A DNA stretch of 64,000 bases. It comes from Mytilisepta virgata. Lineage: Eukaryota; Mollusca; Bivalvia; Mytilida; Mytilidae. Under the pieces are notes generated by a model, which was given only the letters and a program-made list of their open reading frames with translations, was not told where the DNA came from and did not search any database. Position numbers and translations under genes: made by a program. Numbering within the stretch: the stretch's first letter is position 1; each line of letters opens with the position of its first letter. The DNA lies in contig CM051521.1 in NCBI GenBank assembly GCA_028015205.1, positions 123,636,614-123,700,613 on the forward strand. The letters run 5' to 3'. This document shows, in pieces, positions 25,401-37,400 of this stretch.

Positions 25401-28400
25401 CAGATTTGAACATAATGAGCCAACTTTGTAAAGGACCTTCCATACATCATTCCAGTACAGTTTTATTCAATTTGCTATTATAGTTTTAGAGGAAATGATC
25501 AAAATATGTTTTTTTCCATAGGCATATGTTAAACTATGTTCCTGCTGTCAGCCATGACGTTTGTCGCATTCAAACGAAATGAGCAATCCCTCTAAAGGAC
25601 CTTCCATACATTATTCCAGAACAGTTTGGTTAAATTTGCTCAAGTAGTTTCAGAGGAGATGAACTTTAACATGTTTTCCCATAGGGTCCAATGTTAAACT
25701 GTGTCCTGCGCTGGCAGAAATGTTTTACAGCTGATCGGCAAAAATTTCAACAATCTCAGTATAGAACCTTCTATACATCATTCCTGTAAAGTTTGGTAAA
25801 ATTTGCTCAAGTAGTTTCAGAGGAGATGAACTTTAACATGTTTTCCCATAGGGTCCAATGTTAAACTATGTCCTGTACTGGCAGCCATGTTTTACAGCGG
25901 ATCGGAAAAAATTCAGCAATCTTAGTAAAGGACCTTTCATTCATCATTCCTGTAAAGTTTGGTTAAATTTGCTCAAGTAGTTTCAGAGGAGATAAACTTT
26001 AACCTGTTTTCCCATAGGGTCCAATATTAAACTATGTTCTGGCAGCCATGTTTTTTGGCGGATCGGAAAAATTTCGGCAATCTTAGTAAAGGACCTTCCA
26101 TACATCATTCCTGTAAAGTTTGGTCAAATTTGCTCCATTGGTTTTAGAGGAGATGATCAATATGTGAAAGTTTACGGACGATGGACGCCAAGTGATGGCA
26201 AAAGCTCACATGGCCTTTGGCCAGGTGAGCTAAAAATGGGAAAAAATTATTCAAACAATTCCATAATAGCAGGTGCACAACTTCAATATGTGTACATTCT
26301 TCCTGTGAAGTTTGATAAATCTGGGTTGAAAACTGTAGGAGGAGTTGATGATACAAAATGGGTACCGTATTTTCACATTTTGATGAAAACATTACTAAGT
26401 TCCCATGTCTGGAAAAATTGGAAAAAATTATTCAAACAATTCCATAATAGCAGGTCCACAAGTTCAATATGTGTACAATCTTCCTGTGAAGTTTGATAAA
26501 TCTGGGTTGGCATTGGTACCCTATTTTCCCTGCCCGCCTGCCCGCCCACCCGATATCACCATACTATAACCCGGATTTGGACTTTGTGCAACCCGGCCAA
26601 AAAAGGAATTTACAAAAAAAAAACTGATATCAAATCTGTGTTATAACATTTTGAAGCCCTCTTTAACAAAGCTATGAGGAGCTAATTGACCAATGAAATC
26701 CTTATTATGTGCAATTATGGAATTGCACCCTCTCACAAAGTAATATGATTGTAGGTCCCTTGGTATCTGAGAACTAAACTTGGACGTAAAACTTAACCTA
26801 AGTCAATGAAGCGCAATATGTAGGTCACACCAAGTAATATGATTGTAGGTCACTTTGTATGTTAAAATTGATTTTTGACATAAAACTTAACAGCCAGTCA
26901 ACAATGTAATATGGGGTCATGTGACCTCCATATTATTTCACATGGTCAGTCTCCTAAACGTTCACCTGCACACAAAAATAGATGACCCTATGTAAACTAG
27001 TAACTGAGAACTGGCTGTGGACGTCGGGGGTATTCTATTAGTCCCCCTCAACTTAGTTGAGGCGAATTAATGAAGAATAGTATGGGCTTTTTTTGCAAGC
27101 ACCATAGCAATTTCACTCTGATGACCAAAAATAATTATTGCCTCAAGTAATTCTCTCGGTGCTCAGCAGACAATCAGGGGGTACTTTCAGTCGAATGAAA
27201 ATATTTTTATTACTAAAATTTTGTATCAATTACCAATTTCTGCCCAACTGGCATTTGTTGTTGTGTCATAATTTTAACTCGGTGCCAAATTCAGTTAAAA
27301 GGCCATAAAGTTCTATTGTATACTGTTTCTCGGTGCATGCACTCTGGTATTTATACTACGTGCCGCCCACTAATGACGCATTACACAGTTATGAATATTC
27401 ATTAACACAAGGCGTCTTGGAGTGACAGTACACGAACAGAAAGGAAAAAACAGACAAATGAACCTTCAAATAAAGTATATTAATCAATCAAATGACATAA
27501 TTTAATAACCTTTGTTACAGGTAAACCATCCCTTTCGTAAAAATAATGAGTAAAGCATATTGGTGGACATGGTTGAAGCATGTGGAACAAAGGCCGATAA
27601 AACGCATGAGTCACGCTTGTGCAAACTTTGCACAAAATGGTTTATGTATATTTTTTATCATACTTGGGGCATAACACTATCAATATTTTAAGTCGTTGGC
27701 ACAACTGACAACTTGTAAATTGACAAAATGTACAAATTTTGTGCAATAAAAGTAATATCATGGAATTTTTCTTTACCCCTACATTTAAATATCTTTAATA
27801 AAGTAATAAGAAAAAGATATACAAGGTTTATAATGACATTGGTTTACACTAATTTCTATGAATTTACCTAATATGCCGGTATACCTGGGTTGTTTGGCTT
27901 CATTGTGTTCATCTGTATGAAAGCTGGCACCTTGTAATTTTAGTCTGGTATTAGCAACCCATAGTGGTGTAGTTACTAAAACATTCACTACCCCTAAAAT
28001 ATATACATGGAGTTTTTGTAATTATAGTAAAAATGTACATGTATATACAAATATATAGCTGTCTAGTGATCTGAGGTAACATGTTATTCATTGATTATAA
28101 GCATTCTACTGAAATCATTCTTGATTTTTAAAGGTGTGCCCCACTCCAAACTCTCATTAATGATTACAAACATTTTAGTGAAATGATACCTGATTAGTAA
28201 AGGTATGCCCAACTCCAAACTCTTATTACTGATTACAAGCATTTTAGCGAAATCATACCTGATTTGTAAAGGTATGCCCAACTCCAAACTCTTGTTACTG
28301 ATTACAAACATTCTAGTAAAATCATACCCAATTTTAAAGGTATGCCCAACTCCAAACTTTATTTATTTATAGTGGATTGGGAATCATATCACAGGAAAAC

Positions 28401-31400
28401 ATATCACTCCACTCGGACACATTATACTGACTCTGAGGCAACCATTCATTAGAATGCTTGTAATCAGTTTGGACTTGGCCACACCTTTACAAATAAGGTA
28501 TAATTTTGGTAGAATGCTTATATTAAATCAGTAATAGAGTTTGGAGTTTGGCACACCTTTAAAAATAGGTGATTTCACTAGAATGCTTATAATCAGTTAC
28601 ACGAGTTTGGAGTTGGGCACACCTTTAAAACTGAGGTTTGATTTCAGTTGAATGCTTGTAAAAAGAAACAGATATGATGAAGTACCTATAATCTCTAATT
28701 ATTACCAGATCCTCTGAGACCAGATCATTAAATTCCTGTTATATAACATCAAGATCCAATATTGATCCTCAAAGGGAAATTAATAAATTTTGTTTTTAAA
28801 CTATATCATTTATCATTTATTTTACATAATGTTTTATATAATGTATATAGATCATGTTTCTCAATCTATCCTAATGAAGCTATGTGCAAATATCTCTAGA
28901 AGTTGCAAAAAAAATGTTAGACTTTGGTTCTTTAATATGTACAAGATCATGAGAATATATATATATATATTTATAGTACAACTGATATTGATACTGAACA
29001 CGGAAAATATACATGTAATACATAAGTGATTATTAGATGTTATCTTCTGGTATTCAGATTTACAGATTAGTTATCAGTGGCAGATCCAGAGGGGGCCATA
29101 AAGGGCGTATACCTCCCTCCCCCCCCCCCCATTTTGATCGACCAAAAAATATTTTTTTTATCCAAATATGTTTATTTAGCATAAAATCATCTGCTCAGCA
29201 TTACATTTTTCAATTATAAGTAATCATTATAATTGTAACAAACTTCCTAGACAACTTGGCCACAAACACCCCTTAAATATCACATGCAATTAAGTATAAA
29301 CTTTTTTCTAAAGATTAAATGCCAATAGTAATATTAAATTTGGCAGTAATTTAATCATAAAAATTAACCAGTTAAATTGCACATTACTTCACAAAAAAAC
29401 TGAACTTGCCTGCAATGAAAGCAAAAGTGAGATCTTTTACTGGAGTAGCCTTGTCCTTGTCAGTTAGGTATAATGTCTTCAATCCATTATAGGTGTAGAA
29501 GTAAACAAAATTAGAACAACACAATGTAACAAGAACAGGAAACAGCCCTCTGTACAGTGACAGTCTGAAACATACAAAACACAAAAATTACAATAACAGT
29601 CTGAACCAAACAACACAAAATCACAATAACACGAAACAGTCCTCTGTATAGTAACAGTCTGAAACAAACAACACAAAATCACAATAGAAAACACTTCTGT
29701 ACAGTGACAGACTGAAACAAACAACAACACATTGTAACAAGAATAGGAAACAGTTCTCTGTACAGTGACAGTCTGAAACAAACAACAACAAAAAATCACA
29801 ATAACAGAAAACAACTCTCTGTGCAGTGACAGTCTGAAACAAACATCACAAAATCACAATTACAGAAAACAACCCTCTGTACAGTGACAAACAGCAACAT
29901 AATGTCACCAGAACAAGAAAAAAACCCTCTGTACAGGGACAGTCTGAAACAAACAACAAGGTCAAAACAAGATGTATGGTGAGCCATTGCACACTAGTGA
30001 TACCCTTGTTTTTCAATAAGGTCGAAAAATAAAAAAAGTCGTCAAACAAGAGGTTTTGCCTTGGTCCAAAAATGTATCCAACAATATGGCTTACCTATAG
30101 AAGGCTTGTGACAAAATTTCACAATAACAGGAAACAACTCTCTGTTCAGGGACAGTCTGAAACAAACAACACAATATAACAAGAACAAGAAACAGCCCTC
30201 TGTACAGTGAGATGAAATGAATTTTGACCTCAATCTTCTTTATGAGAAATGAGTTATAAGATCTTTTCATGCAACGAAGTATCAGACAAAAATCCACATA
30301 CAAAATCATAAAATTGCAGACCCATCGAGAACAATAGTGTACACACACCTCTTCTCTAAAGTAAAAACATGTCTGGAGTTTACAAAATGTTTTAAACTTT
30401 AAATTTAAAATTTAAATCAAATCTACATACAGAATAGGTTGTTTTTTTTCAAATATTTATCTCTTATTCTTACCTAATGTTTAAATATGAAAATGTAGGG
30501 ATATGGGACAACAATGAAACAACACCCTATATAACTGATCACAGGAAAAGACTGATTACTTCAGGGTCATAGTGTGGTCTTGAACAAAGAGCAACAGCCA
30601 AACATTAAAAAAACAACCATGAAAAAATTCCTTTGAAATGATTGTGACAAAAATTCCACAAATCCAAAATAAACATTGAAAGTACAGGGTCCTCGATCTA
30701 TCATAGTCACATATAATTTTATATTGACTGGGACAAACCTAATCAAGATAAACTTCGCAGCCAATCCTTTTTAACATTAATTAATTTGAAAAAATCACTA
30801 TTTTCCTTCTTATTACTTTCTTGATAAAATCAACGTGTCTTATTATCTTGATTAAATCCTATAAGTGGTTTGCTTAAACTTCATAGCCTCTGACGATATA
30901 CAGTAATTATCTTTACACCATAAATATTCCACAAATTTTCTTTAAGAATCTTACTCATGCAAGAAATGAAATACATGTGAAGTTGATTAGATAGACTTAC
31001 AAGCCTTCTTCTTTGGCGATTTCTGCCATAACAACTGGAGAATGTTTGGCTTTTCTTTTGTCATCAACTAAAAATGAGATGTTCAGATTAACAGTATATA
31101 ATATAAAATTAAATTGGAGATTCTAATCCCCACAGCTACTCACATGTGCAACTCACTCCCCTCTCTTTCTTTAATTTAGTATTTGCATCATGTCAATAGA
31201 CAATTAGAGCCTGTATCACTCACTTGTCAAAAACTTAACTGAGTCATTCATGCACTAAATGTGGGTCATATTGACCAAACTGTTGGAGAAATGCATTATA
31301 TAATGTAAGATGATATAGTGGTGAAGTATCATGGATTCCTAGGATATGACATTAAAGGCAAAAATTTATCAGCCACTCATGCATTAAATGTAGGTCGAAG

Positions 31401-34400
31401 TGACCTTAATGTTGTTGATCTGTGTTCAGTGTTATATGAGGATTTTAGTGGTATGATATTATTGATACATGTATATCTTCATGGGTTTCTGAGAATCTAA
31501 ATTCAAAAACTTGACCAAGCCAGACAGACCTACAGACACACAGACATTGGTAAATCTATATACCCTTCCACATTTGTGGATGGTACATAAATATCTGTTC
31601 TTGTAAAATATTTGAGACATTTCAGCAGTTGAAAGACAAAATTATGACTATTAGCAACAAATGGTACAGTAGTACTTTTAATCAGAATCAAAAAGAAAAT
31701 GCTTTAAGATTTCACCATTGAATTTTCACCATTTTGAAACTTATATACATTATTGTTCTACAAGAAGTGTGTTTCAACTTGATATCTACAGATCACAGAA
31801 TGTTAACATTTGTTCCAGACAGTAAAGTCTGTTTTTTTATAATTGATTTCATGAATTTTTAGCCCATTAAACAGCTCATCACCTGTTTTTTTTTCTATAC
31901 AAGATGTTTCACAATACATTCTTGTTTTATTTTTAATCTATTTTCTTTCTGGACATTAATATATTGGACTTAAAAAATAAATACCATTGCCTACCCTGTA
32001 ATCTGATCCTTGCTGTATCCAATGGATAAAATACAAACATTGCAAAAACACTGCCCTGAAATATTAAAAATACTCTACATTATATGATGTCAATGCTTTG
32101 TCCATGATTACTGTGTTAAATTATTAAATGTACCTGCATAATAGGATGTTTATACTAATTGTCCACCATCAAATGACCTATCAAACTGACAGCAAACCAG
32201 ATTTTCTATTATGACTGTTTGGAGTTGACCTGCCGTACATCATCAAACTGATAAACAGATTATTAGGAAATACAAGTAAAATAAATTTTCTACATGATAT
32301 GATGCCAATGCTTTGTATGCTTTAGTATCATTATAAACTCACAATATGATATGTATCATGATACTTACTTGCGAAACCAAAATATTGCATTGGTCACATT
32401 GGTTAACGAACCAACCAGGGATCGAACCAAGAACTAATATATTGCATTGGTCACATTGGTTAACGTACCAACCAGGGATCGAACCAAGAACCAATATATT
32501 GCATTGGTCACATTGGTTAACGAACCAACCAGGGATCCAACCAAGAACCGATATGTTGCATTGGTCACATTGGTTTATGAACCAACCAGGGATCGAACTA
32601 AGAACCAATATATTGCATTGGTCACATTGGTTAACGAACCAACCAGGGAACGAACCAAGAACCGATATGTTGCATTGGTCACATTGGTTTATGAACCAAC
32701 CTGGGATAGAACCAAGAACCAATATATGCATTGGTCACATTGGTTAACGAACCAACCAGGGAACGAACCAAGAACCGATATGTTGCATTGGTCACATTGG
32801 TTTATGAACCAACCAGGGATCGAACCAAGAACCAATATATTGCATTGGTCACATTGGTTAAAGAACAAACCATGGATCGAACCAAGAACCGATATATTGC
32901 ATTGGTCACATTGGTTAACGAACCAACCAGGGATGGAACCAAGAACCAATATATTGCATTGGTGACATTGGTTAACGAACCAACCAGGGATGGAACCAAG
33001 AACCAATATATTGCATTGGTCACATTGGTTAACGAACCAACCTGGGATCGGACCAAGAACCTTTGCTACAGTAATCCAATTATCCATTATTGTTATTTAC
33101 TTTGTCAATCAAAATCTACTCTTAAATTGGCAAATAAACAAACATTGTAATACATGGAATTTAACTCTGAAAAGTAACAATTAATTGATTGATTGATTGC
33201 TTAACGTCCAGAGGCAAATATTTCATGCTTCTTCAGGACAAGAACCAGTTCAATAATTAATCAAACAATTCAAACAGGGGTGGGAAGGGACACAAAGGGG
33301 AACCACTTTTGACTGCCACTGTAAAAGGGTGGATGGTTGGGTAGGGTCAGATAATTTAGCCTTCTGCAGTGGCCATCAGCCTACTATTTCTCAAAAAATA
33401 CAGAAGGGGTCGCTAGCATGCAGGGAGTGTGGCATTTTCCAAACACGTTGACCACTATGGTCCGCAGTCAGACTTTCTGTATTATGACCTGACAACCCAC
33501 AAGACAGTCACCCCTATCCGCCACCTAGGGCCGTGCTAGGCAGCTCTGTGGGTTGAGTTCCCATGATAAAAGTTACAATTAAAGCTTTTCATAGTTGTAA
33601 TAAATAAAATGAAAGAAATATTTTGTAGAAACTAGAGGCTCTCAAGAGCCTGTATCGCTCACCTGGATTTAACTTTTCACCTTGAACAGACCTAAAAATT
33701 TAAGTGTTGCAGTCAATTTGGCTGGTTTTTCTATAGGATTCTATGTTAAACTAATTTCAGCTGTGGCAGTCATCTTGGTTGACAGTCCAGTTTCTAAAAG
33801 AGAACCATCTAAGGACCATTTCTGCTAAGTCTTGTTCCAACTGGCTAAGAGGTTTCAGACTAAAAGATTTTTAAATGAATTTTCCTATAGGGTCCAATAT
33901 TTAACAAAGGTCACTGTGGCAGCAGTCTTGGTTGAAAATCCGAGTGATCGGACATATTTCTGAAAGAGGACCTCCTAAGGACCAATGCTGCCAAGTCTGG
34001 CTCCAATATGTCAAGTGGTTTCAGACAAGAAGATTTTTCAATGAATTTTTCTATAGGGCCCTATGTTAAACTAAGTTCGGTTGTGGGGGCCATCTTGGTT
34101 GACAGTCCGAGTCATCACACAAAATTCTGAAAGAGGACCATCTAAGGACCATTGCTACCAAGTCTAATTCTAATTGGCTTAGTGGTTTCAGACGAGAAGA
34201 TTTTTGAGTGAATTTCCCATAGGGTCCTATGTTAAACTAAGATCTGCTGTGGCGGCCATCTTGGTTCACAGGCCATGAAATCGGACACATTCTGAAAGAG
34301 GACCTCCTAAGGACCAATGCTGCCAAGTCTGGCTCCAATATGTCAAGTGGTTTCAGATAAGAAGATTTTTCAATGAATTTTTCCATAGGGCCCTATGTAA

Positions 34401-37400
34401 AACTAAGTTCGGGTGTGGCGGCCATCTTGGTTGACAGTCTGGGTCATCGCACAAAATTCTGAAAGAGGACCATCTAAGGACCATTGCTACCAAGTCTAAT
34501 TCTAATTGGCTTAGTTGTTTCAAACGAGAAGATTTTTGAGTGATTTTCCCATAGGGTCCTATGTTAAACTAAGTTCTGCTGTGGCGGCCATCTTGGTTCA
34601 TAGTCCACGAAATCAGACACATTTCTGAAAAAAACCTCCTAAGGACCAATGCCGCCAAGTCTGGCTCCAATATGTCAAGTGGTTTCAGACAAGAAGATTT
34701 TTCGATGAATTTTCCTATAGGGCCCTATGTTAAACTATGTTCGGTTGTAGCGGCAATCTTGGTTGACAGTCCGGGTCATCGGACACACCTCTGTAAGAGG
34801 ACCATCTAAGGACCATTGCTGCCAAGTCTGGTTCCAATTGGTCAAGTGGTTTAAGACAAGAAGATTTTTCAATGAATTTTCCCATAGGGCCCTATGTTAA
34901 ACTTAGTTCGGCTGTGGCAACCATCTTGGTTAACAGCCCGGGTCATTGGACATATTTCTGAAAGAGAACCTCCTAAGAACTATTACTGCCAACTTTGGTT
35001 GCAACTGGACTTGTAGTTTCATATAAGATGATTTTTGAAAGTCACCCCCCTTTTTTTTCTATTTTTAGTAACAGCAGCCATCTCGGTTGGAAGTCGGGGA
35101 TGCCAGACATAATTTTGGAAGGGGGCCACCCAAGGACCATTCCACCAAAGTTTGGTCTCATTTGGCCCAGTGGTTTGAGAGGAAAAGATCTTTAAAGGAA
35201 AGTTTATGCTGGATGCCGTCTTTAATGGGCAAAAACTCCTATAAGGGGTCAATCAACGATTTTGGTCATGTTGACTTATTTGTAGATCTTACTTTGTTGA
35301 ACATTTTTGCTGTTTACAATTTGCCTTTATCTATAATAATATTCAAGATAATAACCTAAAACTGCAAAATTTCCTTAAAATTAACAATTCAGGGGCAATA
35401 ACCCAACAAAAGGTTGACCGAATCGTCTGAAAATTTCACGACAGGTAGATCTTGACCTGATGAACATTTTTACCCCGTGTCAGTTTTGCTCTAATTGCTT
35501 TAGTTTTTGAGATATAAGACAAAAACTGCAGTTTACCCCTATGTTCTATTTTTAGCCATGTCGGCCATGTTTGTTGGCAGGCGGGGTCATCGGACACATT
35601 TTTTAAACTAGATACCCTAATGATGCTTGTGGCTAAGTTTGGTTCAATTTGGCCAAGTAGTTTCAGAGGAGAAGATTTTTGTAAAAGTTAACGGACGACG
35701 GACGCCAAGTGATGAGAAAAGCTCACTTGACCCTTTGGGTCAGGTGAGCTAAAAAAAATCAAAACTGGTACCCTAGACTAATGTCAATTCAACTGAAATC
35801 TTTACTGCAAAAAACTGGAAACCAGTCTGGGGATACAAAAATTTAATCAGAAACAGTGTATCAAATCTGGAAATGTATCACAGGGCCCATGCTGGGCTTT
35901 GCCAATGTCGCAAAATGCAATTTTTTTAATTTAATTTGGAGACAAAATTTTCAATCTTCTTAAAAAAAAATCTGGCACTTCAGTGAAAACATTTTAAAAT
36001 GATGACTAAGAAACATCATTTGTAAGTTTTATATAATTATCTATGATTATTGAACAGTTTTATGTCAGATAATAAACACAGCAGGTGTTTCAACAGTAAA
36101 ACAAACACATAATCAACAACTTGCATTGGAACTGAGATCTTTCACACTTGACTGCTCAATTGATTAGCACCACCTGATGTAATCCCATTTGATGTTTAGT
36201 TCCTTTGGAAAATATTTCCACCAGAACCAAATCTCACATATATGATGTAGCAGAGTGATATTTATGCTTATTTAAAATGTGTTCAGTAATTGTGTAATTT
36301 ATAAATATGTAATTTTGAAACTTTGCTTAAATAAAATATCATTAGAAATATTGAGTTCCCAAAAGAGTTTATATTTGTCTTGAAAACATTTCTTCTATAG
36401 AAAAGAGTTTTAAGCATAAGATTGCTGACAAGTGGGAAGAAGACCCGTTCCTTGTTGTTCAGCTGCCAAACAACGTCATTCCTGTGTACGTGGTCAAGAA
36501 AGTGAATGGAAAAGGGAAGAAGAGAACACTACATAGGAATCTTCTACTCCCAATAGCAATATTGACGGAAGGAGATAGTAGTAAAGGGAAATAACTACCT
36601 GTACCCCGCTGACGTACGAAAATAGAACCTGCAAGGGAAGAAAAGATGAAGTCTGACAGCATCATGCAGATTGATGAAACAGGATCAGATGAGGAGTTGG
36701 GGCAGGAGTTTTATACAGTGATACCTGAGAACCCATAGAGTAACACATACAATGATGCTACTGAAGTGGATGATAGCAAGGTAGAAGGACTCAAAACTCT
36801 TAACGATTTTGAAAATTTTGAAACTTCTGGAAAAAATTGGGTCTGTTCCGGCGACCTCTGGGGTTTTATATTTATCAAAACAATCATATCGGCCCACTTG
36901 CTGGCAGCCAGCACTTTATAAACTTGAAGCTTGTTGCAATAATGATTAATTCTTCACCACAATGTGTTTGTTGCCATAACTATACATATTTAATAGGAGT
37001 AACATGAAGGTCATCACATACAGAACATGCTCTGCTATTAAGGTGACAGGTACGTAAATGGATAATCTCACGGAATTTTATGAAATTTTGCATACAACTA
37101 GAGCATGAGGAACTGCACCAGAACATCGAAAAAATGATATGTATAACTTATACACTTTCTGAGATATAGCAAATTAAATGTCCGGACAATAGTAGTACAA
37201 ATGTATTGAATACACGTAAATATCGAATTCGGTGACCCCTATAGCTTTCATATCAATAAAACGGAAATTTTAGTGGCAATAACATATCAATTTTAAAGAA
37301 AATTTGTAGAACACATTTTTGAGAAAAGGCAATTTAAAGTAAACTTTTTCAATATTTTTTGCGATATTTACGTGCATCCTATACATTTATACTTCTTTCT

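Noticed and set aside
29384..30348. Series of short minus-strand frames (VSDCHCTEG / FQTVTVQRT types) as a cysteine-rich gene
   Set aside because: They are the exon-4-derived minisatellite read in its three frames.
32339..33150. Six overlapping frames on both strands in the 57-bp minisatellite
   Set aside because: The period is a multiple of three and the unit has few stops, so open frames arise on both strands; none is a gene.
36403..36594. Complete Gypsy retrotransposon
   Set aside because: Only the tail after integrase is present; no LTRs, RT or protease were found around it.
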